Assembly: GCA_902493835.1 (NCBI GenBank)
Contig: CABURG010000085.1
Coordinates: forward strand, 1-7,234
Source: an uncultured Collinsella sp.
Lineage (GTDB): Bacteria; Actinomycetota; Coriobacteriia; Coriobacteriales; Coriobacteriaceae
DNA length: 7,234 nt
Direction: 5' to 3'
The position numbers and the translations under genes were made by a program. Below the pieces are notes generated by a model that made no database searches, had not been told where the DNA came from, and saw only the letters and a program-made list of their open reading frames with translations. Positions 1 to 5,769 of this stretch are shown in pieces (positions within the stretch are counted from its first letter, which is position 1; the number at the start of each line of letters is the position of its first letter).

Positions 1-1147
1 CGATTTCCAGCCAGTTGCATAGTACGTTGGCACGCAACTCCATTTCCGTCGTCTTTTGCGCCTTATTTTTGCACCTATAGCGCAATTCCAAGCGCGAGCA
101 AAGACTTCGCACGATCGCATCAAGTTGCTCGGCATCGTTAAGCATGTCGTGCGTAACCAGAAAGACGTCATACCCCATACTTTGCAGCGCCGTCATGCGT
201 TTGGCATCGTGGTCGAGCACGGCGCCTGATCCGTGGATAACCTCTCCCTGAATCTCCACGATGCCTGCTTTCATTATGGTTGGATTTATGATCACGATAT
301 CCCCGTAGCAGACTTTTTGCCCTGCAATGATCTGCGCCGATGCGGTAAGCGGCGTAAGGTCGTTAACATAAACGTTTCGAAAGCCGGCACCGCCGCGAGA
401 GCGTGGAAGCGATAGCAATAAAATTCCTGCAACTTCAAGCGGAGAAGCTGCTATACCTGTCACCAGCTGAGCGGCGTTGTAAAACTTCGTACCCCACTTT
501 CGTCTTTTCATCTTACTGGCGTACTCATGAAGCTCGTGTAATTCGATGAGCGGCTTCCTCATCCAGAGCGAAGTGCCCTTTAGCCTTGTGACCTCCTTTG
601 TTTTTTGTCCGTTGGGCCCCTTCGTATTTACCTGTTCTTTTACTTTTATGCGCGCATAAACGCGTTTCCATTGTGGCTCGTCTTGGCTTTCATCGAGTTC
701 AAAGAGGGATTCGGTGGTTGCATTCTCGGCAGCGTCATTGGCTTTGTCTAGTTCCGCCTCTGCTGCTGCGGTGGGCTCAAAGACTGAGAACCATCCGCAA
801 AATTCGTACATGGCAAGGACGAGATCGGTTGGAGACACAAAGCGTGCCATGGTAAATAGCGTCGCAAGTGGATTGGTAACCCTAAAGCTCATCGCGGTTT
901 CCAGCGTGCTATCCACTCCCGAAGCATCATCACAGTGGATTGTTGTCCGTAATCCCGAATGGTAGTTAACGCCACCGGGCACTGTGGTGGTAATAATCGG
1001 GGTTTTGAGGATATCGGTTACGAAAGGGGCTTGGGCTAGAGCTCGCCAGCCGTCTTCTGGGCTTGGCAGTCTTGGGTAGAGGTCGCGGACCTGCGGTGGG
1101 CAGCGCCAGTAGCGGAACGCGGTGTTTGCACAAATGATCTCGTCCAT
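1..1147 (-). CDS. Hypothetical protein with a C-terminal restriction-endonuclease-like (DUF559/Vsr-type) region, 3'-truncated by the window edge
   Basis: I translated this frame by hand: it is open for 382 codons from ATG 1145-1147 to the left edge with no stop, so the C-terminus is missing. The start is supported by an AGGGGAGG ribosome site five bases upstream and a good promoter. Residues about 280-345 read like a small nuclease fold: a hydrophobic strand after D281 (GDIVII), then VEIQGE with E298 and Q300, then HDAKRMTALQSMGYDVFLVT, which matches the 'E-x-D/Q-G ... D..R...L...GY.V...T' layout of DUF559/Vsr-like endonuclease domains. Residues about 125-150 are rich in Ala and Glu and may be a linker; the N-terminal 120 residues are not recognised. 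By family analogy it may bind or cut DNA, or be a catalytically weak regulator of the AbiEi-like kind. The gene is certain; the function is inference. Confidence 0.8.
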   Translation of the reverse strand, partial: MDEIICANTAFRYWRCPPQVRDLYPRLPSPEDGWRALAQAPFVTDILKTPIITTTVPGGVNYHSGLRTTIHCDDASGVDSTLETAMSFRVTNPLATLFTMARFVSPTDLVLAMYEFCGWFSVFEPTAAAEAELDKANDAAENATTESLFELDESQDEPQWKRVYARIKVKEQVNTKGPNGQKTKEVTRLKGTSLWMRKPLIELHELHEYASKMKRRKWGTKFYNAAQLVTGIAASPLEVAGILLLSLPRSRGGAGFRNVYVNDLTPLTASAQIIAGQKVCYGDIVIINPTIMKAGIVEIQGEVIHGSGAVLDHDAKRMTALQSMGYDVFLVTHDMLNDAEQLDAIVRSLCSRLELRYRCKNKAQKTTEMELRANVLCNWLEI

Positions 1148-1152
1148 ATGGG

Positions 1153-1206
1153 CCTCCCCTAGCTTTGGCTGCGTGCCGTTATGTTTGCAGGTAGACCGAT
1201 TATCAA
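1153..1206 (-). promoter_or_regulatory. Promoter and ribosome binding site of the left-end gene
   Basis: On the minus strand a -35 box TTGATA (1201-1206, five of six consensus bases) is followed by a 17-base spacer and a -10 box CATAAC (1178-1183). Transcription would start near 1171, giving a short leader that contains AGGGGAGG (1153-1160) five bases before ATG 1147. The box match, spacing and position agree, which supports the chosen start. Confidence 0.6.
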
Positions 1207-1285
1207 TGGCGGCATCATGCGGGTGAGTACCGGAAGCTGACCAAATGCTGGCCAATAGCTTGACGCATTTCGCCTAAAGATCGCC

Positions 1286-1516
1286 GTGCGGCACAAATCT
1301 GCTGGTAGGAGTTCTGGAGCCGTGGTCCCTATCTCCACATTTGTACGTGAATCCCATGGCAAATTCAATGAAAGAGCGCATGGGCTTTATGCAAAACGCG
1401 CGATGACGTCAGCACAGGAGAGATCAGCTAGAAACGCGTTTAAAAATTTCGATTCGATTTTGGTGTCAGATTTGGTGTCACCCTTGGTGTCAAAAAGAAA
1501 AAGGCCAGAGGCTTAA
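1286..1516 (+). pseudogene. Possible remnant of a tyrosine-integrase C-terminus, ending at the tRNA-Val terminator
   Basis: This is a 76-codon frame starting with GTG and having no clear ribosome site. I see no catalytic integrase motif in it. Its last 20 codons are unusual: three in-frame LVS tripeptides (LVSD, LVSP, LVSK), encoded by TTGGTGTCA repeats every 12 bases, then a basic tail KRKRPEA whose stop lies inside the tRNA terminator stem. Integrases that target tRNA genes often end this way, with arm-type repeats coded in the tail and the gene running toward the tRNA 3' end. I therefore read it as a possible relic of an integrase tail. It could equally be non-coding sequence. The rest of 1160-1450 shows only the promoter of the left-end gene. 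Confidence 0.22.
1460..1492. repeat. Three direct repeats TTGGTGTCA with 12-bp period next to tRNA-Val
   Basis: Identical 9-mers TTGGTGTCA lie at 1460-1468, 1472-1480 and 1484-1492, exactly 12 bases apart, with different 3-base spacers (GAT, CCC). They sit directly beyond the terminator of the tRNA-Val gene. Short direct repeats with this GGTGTCA core are typical of arm-type binding sites of tyrosine recombinases. The repeats are seen; the recombinase link is inference, since no intact integrase is in the window. Confidence 0.6.
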
Positions 1517-1527
1517 CACCTCTGACC
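1492..1527 (-). terminator. Intrinsic terminator of tRNA-Val
   Basis: On the minus strand GGTCAGAGG (1519-1527) pairs with CCTCTGGCC (1503-1511) as nine pairs including one G-U, with a 7-base loop. It is followed by TTTTTCTTTTT. It begins 11 bases after the tRNA CCA end. Strong stem, tight loop and U-tract make this a textbook rho-independent terminator. Confidence 0.85.
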
Positions 1528-1538
1528 TGCTCTTTTGA

Positions 1539-1613
1539 TGGTGGGCGATACAAGATTCGAACTTGTGACCCCATCCGTGTGAAGGATATGCTCTACCCCT
1601 GAGCCAATCGCCC
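1539..1613 (-). tRNA. tRNA-Val (anticodon CAC), CCA encoded
   Basis: The minus strand folds into a full cloverleaf. Acceptor GGGCGAT (1607-1613) pairs perfectly with ATCGCCC (1543-1549). The D arm is GCTC/GAGC. The anticodon stem is TATCC/GGATG around loop TTCACAC, which puts CAC at 1579-1581 and decodes GUG. The T arm ACAAG-TTCGAAT-CTTGT carries the invariant TTCGA. The discriminator is A (1542), and CCA (1539-1541) is encoded. It has its own promoter upstream and an intrinsic terminator downstream, so it is a single-gene transcription unit. Its 3' end faces the arm-like repeats at 1460-1492. Confidence 0.96.
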
Positions 1614-1633
1614 GTCGCCTTTCGGCAAAAGAG

Positions 1634-1663
1634 ATACTAACATAGCCGTACGTGGTTTACCAA
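1634..1663 (-). promoter_or_regulatory. Promoter of tRNA-Val
   Basis: Minus strand: -35 TTGGTA (1658-1663), 18-base spacer, -10 TAGTAT (1634-1639). The expected start near 1627 would leave a leader of about 14 bases before the mature tRNA 5' end at 1613. Both boxes match four of six consensus positions. Confidence 0.5.
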
Positions 1664-1705
1664 GAACTTTTTCCCCCGATTTTAAATTCGTGGGTGCTAG
1701 CCAAG

Positions 1706-1723
1706 CCAAAGCAACCAAAGCAA
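1706..1723. repeat. Tandem 9-bp duplication CCAAAGCAA x2
   Basis: Two perfect adjacent copies of CCAAAGCAA, preceded by a partial copy (CCAAG), lie between the DUF3825 stop codon and the tRNA promoter. I see no convincing terminator for the upstream operon in this gap. Probably a slippage product with no clear role. Confidence 0.5.
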
Positions 1724-1750
1724 TCGACAAAACCGCAGCTAAACCACCAT

Positions 1751-2539
1751 TTACCGCTTAATCCACGAAGTCTCGGGGCGGCAGATGAGTCGCGCGTTGT
1801 TGTAGGCCATGTCGAGCGTGAGGCAAGTGCGCGCGGCGTAGAAACCGTCCTCGCGCTGGATGGTCAGCGCCAGCTCGGGCTTGTCGCCGGTCAGGCACAG
1901 CGGCAAGAGCAGCTGGATCCGGCCGCCGTAGAACTGCGGCACAGCGAGCGTGTAGTTTGCGGCGGCGCGGCGGGCGGCCTCGACGACGGCGCCCTCAAAA
2001 GCGCGGCGCAGCAGCAGCGAGTTGTCCTCCCCCATCAGGCTGGCGGGGATGCGCGTAAGGTTCTCCTCGTCGCCCAGAATGTGGTCGATGTTGGAGCGGA
2101 TGGGCAGTCGGTAGTCAAAGACCAGCTCGGAGGGGTCCTCGGCAAAGCGCACGCGGCACGGCAGGTACTCAAACGAGACCAGCATGGGGTCGCTCTCCTT
2201 AAAGAAGCCCTTCAAAAACCAGCGCTGGCGCGCGTCGGGCTTGGTGTTGGGCTCAAACAGGCCGTAGATGGTCTCGTAGCGACGCGTGTACAGGCCGGTA
2301 TTGAACAGGCAGCGGTCATTGTCGAACACCAGCGGCAGGTTGGACGGCCCGGTCTGGTCCAAGTCACGCTCGGTCAGGAACACCGCGCGGCTAAACGAAA
2401 ACGACAGGTAGTTTTTGAGGATGCGGTTGCCGGGACCCCAGTCCTCGGGGTCGGCGAGGTCGACCAGGCGGTCGTAGCAGGGCTCGGGGCAAAACGTGAA
2501 GTCGTACACATTACTGCACAGGGTGCTAGGGAGTTCCAT
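1751..2539 (-). CDS. DUF3825 domain protein
   Basis: About 262 residues that match the DUF3825 family across nearly the whole chain, as I recall that family: NRILKNYLSFSFSRA near the N-terminus, the FNTGLYTRRYETIYGLFEPN block, then WFLKGF, a FAEDPSELVFDYRLPIRSNIDHI-type segment (split here by family recall), an acidic/basic helix with ANYTLAVPQFYGG, and the C-terminal LTLDMAYNNARLICRP signature. No signal peptide or membrane segment is seen, so it is cytoplasmic. The biochemical role of DUF3825 is not established to my knowledge. Two starts are possible: TTG at 2552-2554 (267 residues) or ATG at 2537-2539; neither has a strong ribosome site, and I prefer ATG. It follows the Doc gene by about 45 bases with no terminator between, so co-transcription is likely. 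A long antisense frame here is a GC-driven shadow. Confidence 0.88.
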   Translation of the reverse strand: MELPSTLCSNVYDFTFCPEPCYDRLVDLADPEDWGPGNRILKNYLSFSFSRAVFLTERDLDQTGPSNLPLVFDNDRCLFNTGLYTRRYETIYGLFEPNTKPDARQRWFLKGFFKESDPMLVSFEYLPCRVRFAEDPSELVFDYRLPIRSNIDHILGDEENLTRIPASLMGEDNSLLLRRAFEGAVVEAARRAAANYTLAVPQFYGGRIQLLLPLCLTGDKPELALTIQREDGFYAARTCLTLDMAYNNARLICRPETSWIKR

Positions 2540-2584
2540 GTGGTGTCCAATCAATTCATTAACCGGCGTGCGGATGCTTAGATT

Positions 2585-3100
2585 CTATACGAGCGACAGA
2601 TCGCCCGTGCCCGCGACGAATCCGCAGCGCAGCTCTTCGGCTAGCTCGCTGTTCGTGCGGCGACTGGAAACGAGGTCCTGGATCCAGGCGTAGTACTGGT
2701 TGTCTTTTGGTTCGGGGCTGTCAGACAGCACGACCGGAGTGCCTGCGAACCTTAAGACGGACAACGCAAAGACAAGGCTGGTTCGTTTGTTACCGTCTTC
2801 AAAGATGTGGTCCTTGACCATGTGCTCGGCCACGTAGGTGACCTGGTCAAAGACGTCTGCGAAGCGATCGGCCGGCGATTGACCGAATATCGTACAGAAT
2901 GTACCCGCAAGCACGGACTCGACGCGTCCAAGCTCAAGCGCGGCCCGGTCGCCTGTGGCGTCGGTTGTATAGCAGCGCCCGACCGTCATCAGCGTGCTGT
3001 GCAGGCGCATCACGGCCGCGGCCATATCTTCGAGCGAACCGGCATCATCGAGCACGAGCGGCGCGAACGGATGCGCTCCCCGCTTCGTGTCCGCCATCAT
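2585..3100 (-). CDS. doc: Doc/Fic-family toxin
   Basis: 171 residues. The Fic core motif HIFEDGNKR is at residues 98-106, with catalytic-type H98, acidic D102, and N104-K105-R106. The segment upstream (LGRVESVLAGTFCTIFG, about 57-73) is the usual Doc helix. The motif lacks the second Gly-Arg pair of AMPylating Fic enzymes (HPFxxGNGRxxR), which fits Doc-type phosphotransferases; P1 Doc phosphorylates EF-Tu and stops translation. That activity is known for the family and inferred here. Start ATG 3098-3100 overlaps the stop of the upstream small gene in an ATGA junction, a second ATG follows immediately, and the length is slightly above P1 Doc (126 residues) because of extra N- and C-terminal segments. 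DUF3825 follows, probably in the same transcript. Confidence 0.9.
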   Translation of the reverse strand: MMADTKRGAHPFAPLVLDDAGSLEDMAAAVMRLHSTLMTVGRCYTTDATGDRAALELGRVESVLAGTFCTIFGQSPADRFADVFDQVTYVAEHMVKDHIFEDGNKRTSLVFALSVLRFAGTPVVLSDSPEPKDNQYYAWIQDLVSSRRTNSELAEELRCGFVAGTGDLSLV

Positions 3101-3318
3101 GAGTTCTCCAAGAGCCTGAGCGCGTTGGGCATTTCCGCAATAGTTGACCGAATGGCTTCGTCGATCAAGGCGATGTTGTCAAGATCATCGTGTAAAGTGC
3201 GGATTGCTTTCGGCGCGATAGGGTCGGTTGCGTCTGCTTTACAGTTGTCAAAAGTCATGCTTTCAGGATAATTGCCGCAACAACTATCAGGGCATGTCGT
3301 TGCATTTAATGTTTTCAT
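3097..3318 (-). CDS. Small protein upstream of Doc, putative antitoxin of unrecognised family
   Basis: 73 residues from ATG 3316-3318 (GTG at 3319-3321 would add one residue). An AGGAGG site at 3327-3332 lies eight bases before the ATG. The size and the 4-base overlap with the toxin start are those of a Phd-like antitoxin, but I do not recognise Phd or another DNA-binding family. The N-terminal third has four cysteines within 18 residues, including an adjacent pair. The C-terminal half (about residues 30-73) is acidic and predicted helical, a plausible toxin-binding helix. It contains STIAEM, close to but not matching the [S/T]xxxE[G/N] Fic-inhibitory motif. A weak promoter TTGCAT-17-TAAACG can be drawn around 3347-3375, but I am not confident in it. 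Antitoxin role is inferred from position only. Confidence 0.72.
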   Translation of the reverse strand: MKTLNATTCPDSCCGNYPESMTFDNCKADATDPIAPKAIRTLHDDLDNIALIDEAIRSTIAEMPNALRLLENS

Positions 3319-3401
3319 CACGCCGTCCTCCTGCTAGCTAAATCCGAGCGTTTAACCCGGGCATTTCGACCATGCAACCTAAATTGATATTCTTGAGGCA
3401 A

Positions 3402-3716
3402 TCAATCATCGCTGTCCAAACGTCTAGATGCCAGGTCGAATACCTTGCCCTTGTCCCTTGCACCTATTGCGATGATTTGAACTACTTCGACGTGCCCATC
3501 ACGGATGCGATAAATTACGCGAATGCCATCAGTGCGAAACTTAAGTTCCCTACAACCAGCAAGAAGACCCGAAAGTGGCTTGCCAATTTCATCGGCTCGA
3601 AGTGCAAGACGCGCAATACCTTTGTCCACCATAGCGCGAACCGAGCCATCGAGTGACAGATACTCTTTCTCGGCAGTCTTATCGTAAAACTCAACCTTAA
3701 ACCTAGCCACGTTCAC
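3402..3716 (-). CDS. RelE/ParE-family toxin
   Basis: 104 residues, normal length for the family. The strand-rich C-terminal part is diagnostic: CRELKFRTDGIRVIYRI (about 55-71) followed by VEVVQIIAIGARDKGKVFDLASRRL (about 76-100; given here by position), with K59, R61, R66 and the terminal basic residues as candidate RNA-contacting positions. RelE relatives cleave mRNA in the ribosomal A site and ParE relatives poison gyrase; the 'IIAIGxRDK..VF..A..R' ending favours the HigB/RelE-like mRNA interferase side. Start is GTG 3714-3716, sharing a GTGA junction with the antitoxin stop, with GAGGAG eight bases upstream inside the antitoxin gene, so the pair is translationally coupled. Confidence 0.9.
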   Translation of the reverse strand: MNVARFKVEFYDKTAEKEYLSLDGSVRAMVDKGIARLALRADEIGKPLSGLLAGCRELKFRTDGIRVIYRIRDGHVEVVQIIAIGARDKGKVFDLASRRLDSDD

Positions 3717-4081
3717 TCGAACAGCTCCTCGTCGGAAATGGGATCGGTCGTCTCGGCTTCTAGCATGGCCTCGAACCTCTCACGTCCCACGGTATCGGAG
3801 AACGGGATGCCCTTGCGATTCGAGTCAGCGTCGTCCTGCGCGAGCCTTGCAGCGGCTATGGCGTGCAGGCGCTCCTCTCGGAGCTGTTCGAGTTCAACCG
3901 CCATCGCTTCGAACTCGTCGAAGCCGACGATAACAGTATCGATGCCATCGTTCCTGTCTGAGACAAATTGCGGCTCCCTTCGAGCGCGACGTCTCGCTTC
4001 GCCAAAATTTTTGCTTGCCTGCGTCGAAGTCAGCACCTGTTCGCGTCCAAAAACGAGTTTCTTGTCTATCACGGCAACCAT
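3713..4081 (-). CDS. Phd/YefM-family antitoxin
   Basis: 122 residues. The N-terminal 65 residues show the Phd/YefM layout: a short strand, then LTSTQASKNFGEARRRARR (about 17-35), PQFVSDRNDGIDTVIVGFDEFEAM (about 37-60). In this family the N-terminal domain binds the operator as a dimer. The C-terminal extension (about 65-122) is acidic and ends PISDEELFE; by analogy it wraps the RelE-type toxin and blocks its active site. It is longer than the typical 75-90 residues. ATG 4079-4081 is preceded by AAGGGAGG five bases upstream and by a strong promoter with repeated operator-like sites, which fits autoregulation of a two-gene antitoxin-toxin operon. Confidence 0.88.
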   Translation of the reverse strand: MVAVIDKKLVFGREQVLTSTQASKNFGEARRRARREPQFVSDRNDGIDTVIVGFDEFEAMAVELEQLREERLHAIAAARLAQDDADSNRKGIPFSDTVGRERFEAMLEAETTDPISDEELFE

Positions 4082-4106
4082 AGCAACCTCCCTTAAAATC
4101 TGTCTC

Positions 4107-4144
4107 TAATACGTATTATAGTTCCCTTTAAATACGTACGTAAA
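4107..4144 (-). promoter_or_regulatory. Promoter and duplicated operator candidate of the Phd/RelE operon
   Basis: Minus strand: -35 TTTACG (4139-4144), 18-base spacer, consensus -10 TATAAT (4115-4120). A perfect 12-bp palindrome TAATACGTATTA (4107-4118) overlaps the -10. Its core AATACGTA (4108-4115) recurs at 4131-4138, 23 bp away, i.e. about two helical turns, next to the -35. A bound antitoxin could cover both promoter boxes. The whole intergenic gap is 69 bp, so the upstream XRE gene ends just before the -35. Confidence 0.72.
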
Positions 4145-4150
4145 GGAAAG

Positions 4151-4861
4151 TTAAACAGCAATACTCTCAGTCTTGATATTCTCGGATGAACAGGGTTTCG
4201 AGTTGTACTCTAGATCAACTGGTTGCCAGACGAGGTCCTCGATAGCGCAGTTTAGGGTGTTTGCGAGCGCCAGTGTCGAGGAGACCGATGCACGGCGCAG
4301 GTCGAGTTGGTTCTGCTCGTAGAGCTGTATAGCGCGAAGTTTAACTCCCGATTGGGTGGCGAGCTGTTTTTGCGTTAGTCCGGCCGCCTTACGTGCTGCC
4401 TTGAGGCCCTTTTTGTCTGCTTGAGCCTTGTTCCATTTTTCGATGATAATTCCAGCAAATTTGTCTTCGAGGGCTTCGTGGAGCGGATGGTATGATCCAA
4501 TGACCCAATCGAACGGAGCAACTTCGAATAGGTCGCTAAAGCCCAGGCAGCTTGCCCATTGCGTATAGGCCAAAACCCAGCCCGCCCAGTATTGCGGGGA
4601 ACGGTCGAATGGATAGATCTCCCTGCATTCGGCGGGCTTTAGCCCCGCACGGGCGATAATTTCGCGCGCAAGTTCGTCGCCCGACATGCCGCAGATAACA
4701 CGTGGCATTCCGCGCTCAAACTGTTTTATCTCAAGAGCGTTCGATAGGATCGCCGTCAGCTCGGCTGGATTCAAGCCTTGGTCACAGAGGGCAAAATCGA
4801 CTGCCTCGCCCAGCGTTCTCATGGCGTCCTCGAGATACATCTCACTGTATGCGCAGGTCAT
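4151..4861 (-). CDS. XRE-family helix-turn-helix protein, predicted antitoxin/repressor of the DUF3990 toxin
   Basis: 236 residues. The N-terminal part (about 1-145) holds YSEMYLEDAMRTLGEAVDFA, FERGMPRVICGMSG and RSPQYWAGWVLAYTQW, a block I recognise from HTH proteins found beside DUF3990 genes in gut bacteria. The XRE helix-turn-helix lies at about 152-211 (LKAARKAAGLTQKQLATQSG, then RAIQLYEQ). A short Ser/Lys-rich tail follows. Start ATG 4859-4861 lies inside the DUF3990 gene, giving a 20-base overlap; a GAGAGGGG site about ten bases upstream supports it, whereas the next ATG (4838-4840) has none. It probably binds the inverted repeat before the DUF3990 gene and neutralises the toxin through its N-terminal domain. 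DNA binding is well supported by the domain; the antitoxin role is inference from context. Confidence 0.87.
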   Translation of the reverse strand: MTCAYSEMYLEDAMRTLGEAVDFALCDQGLNPAELTAILSNALEIKQFERGMPRVICGMSGDELAREIIARAGLKPAECREIYPFDRSPQYWAGWVLAYTQWASCLGFSDLFEVAPFDWVIGSYHPLHEALEDKFAGIIIEKWNKAQADKKGLKAARKAAGLTQKQLATQSGVKLRAIQLYEQNQLDLRRASVSSTLALANTLNCAIEDLVWQPVDLEYNSKPCSSENIKTESIAV

Positions 4862-5510
4862 CTACTGTCATCCCCTCTCGAACGATGTCGAAGATGCGGA
4901 TTCCCTCAAACGGATTCTCGGAAAGTAGCTCCCGATACTGCCCCCTTGCCGCTTCATCTCGCTCCTTGGCCAATGGGCCGTACTGAGCTTGAGGCGCACG
5001 TTCAAATCCAGCAAAACGAACGCTCTTAAAAGCGCGCTCGCTTTTGAGCACAATCTGCTCCCCCAGGTTGCCAAGCTTCATGGCACGACCCAGCTGCTCG
5101 ACGGTGATCGTATTGTTTACAAACGCCCTGGCATAACTAAAGTATGAGTCATCCGCACGCCATCCTCTAATCACATCGCAAGCGTCGGTGTCGGGCAGAA
5201 AATAATCGTGGAGATATTCGCATGCCCCCACGGCGATGGCGGTGTCCTTGCGAAAAGAACGATGCTCAACGAGCAACGCTATCCAATGCAGAACTGAATA
5301 ATGCGGCGATAGTAAGTCGAGCAACTTGAGGTCTGCCATATCGAGTTCGTATCGATTTGTAAAGCCATCAGCATCTCCCGAGCATGCCCATTCCTTTGCA
5401 AGGTCAAGGCTTTCCGTGCAATAGAACCCCTGCCCATAATCGTTATGGACTTTTCCCAGGCCAAACTGGGGAACCTCAACAATCTTCTGGGAACCATGCC
5501 ACAGCTCCAT
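4842..5510 (-). CDS. DUF3990 protein, predicted ADP-ribosyltransferase-fold toxin
   Basis: 222 residues, usual size for a DUF3990 protein. N-terminal LWHGS (H5) and DYGQGFYCT (about 24-32, Y30) are the first two strands of an ADP-ribosyltransferase fold, followed by AKEWA. The middle segment DVIRGWRADDSYFSYARAF (about 112-130) and GEQIVLKSERAF (about 150-161, E151/Q152 as candidate catalytic position) are the other family blocks. The H-Y-E/Q layout is that of PARP/DarT-like transferases, so it may modify a protein or nucleic acid with NAD; the target is unknown. ATG 5508-5510 has AGGAGG five bases upstream (5516-5521). The stop overlaps the XRE gene by 20 bases, so the order is toxin first. 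I would have expected a small DUF3791-like partner as in some related loci; none is seen here. Confidence 0.86.
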   Translation of the reverse strand: MELWHGSQKIVEVPQFGLGKVHNDYGQGFYCTESLDLAKEWACSGDADGFTNRYELDMADLKLLDLLSPHYSVLHWIALLVEHRSFRKDTAIAVGACEYLHDYFLPDTDACDVIRGWRADDSYFSYARAFVNNTITVEQLGRAMKLGNLGEQIVLKSERAFKSVRFAGFERAPQAQYGPLAKERDEAARGQYRELLSENPFEGIRIFDIVREGMTVDDLRIQ

Positions 5511-5526
5511 GTGAGCCTCCTAACGG

Positions 5527-5571
5527 GTATCGCTCTAACGATAGTCTAACATACTATCGTTAGAGCGATAC
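5527..5571. promoter_or_regulatory. 19-bp perfect inverted repeat, probable operator of the DUF3990/XRE operon
   Basis: GTATCGCTCTAACGATAGT (5527-5545) is repeated in inverted order at 5553-5571 with a 7-base spacer. Each arm is itself a dyad, TATCG-N6-CGATA (5528-5543 and 5555-5570), so four half-sites are present with the two dyad centres 27 bp apart. It ends six bases before the AGGAGG of the DUF3990 gene. A weak -10 TATGTT (5548-5553, minus) lies in the spacer. Placement and symmetry suit dimers of the XRE protein acting as autorepressor. If transcribed it would also form a strong hairpin beside the ribosome site. There is no U-tract, so it is not a terminator. Confidence 0.7.
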
Positions 5572-5640
5572 TTGTACTGAAAGATCGAGAGGGCGAATGG
5601 AACCGATTCCAAGTTCATACCGGCTTCTAAGAATGTCGAA

Positions 5641-5769
5641 TCCGAAAGTATGCGGCAAATTCCAGACTTGTCGACCACGCCGGGAAACGTCAAAGCCTCC
5701 ACCTGCGGTTTTGTTGGGAAAAATCGGGTTGTGCTCGGGGTTTGCTTAATTTTCCCCGTACTTCCGAAA
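5641..5769. repeat. Dispersed ~130-bp intergenic repeat, copy A
   Basis: This stretch aligns almost without gaps to 6971-7100. Shared blocks keep the same spacing: AGTATGCGGCAAA, then CAAAGCCTC-AC-TGCG-TT, GTGCTCGGGG and ACTTCCG, separated by freely diverged sequence. A 109-codon minus-strand frame runs through it, but it continues across the operator inverted repeat and has no start site or codon logic, so I call it non-coding. Function unknown; could be a decayed mobile element or a structured RNA/DNA element. Confidence 0.65.

Noticed and set aside
598..965. Two overlapping plus-strand frames of 83-85 codons
   Set aside because: They lie opposite the long continuous minus-strand frame of the left-end gene, which has promoter and ribosome site; the short frames have neither.
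1460..1492. Three short repeats as a CRISPR array
   Set aside because: Repeats are only 9 bases with 3-base gaps, far too short, and no cas gene is present.
1652..2581. 309-codon plus-strand frame opposite the DUF3825 gene
   Set aside because: It is antisense to a clearly recognisable DUF3825 protein, has no ribosome site, and its Val/Gln/Ala-rich composition is what GC-rich antisense frames give.
2807..3271. 154-codon plus-strand frame
   Set aside because: Antisense to doc and its upstream small gene, with no start signals or familiar motifs.
5527..5571. Inverted repeat as terminator or as ends of a mobile element
   Set aside because: There is no U-tract on either strand and the spacer is only 7 bases; the position before a ribosome site favours an operator.
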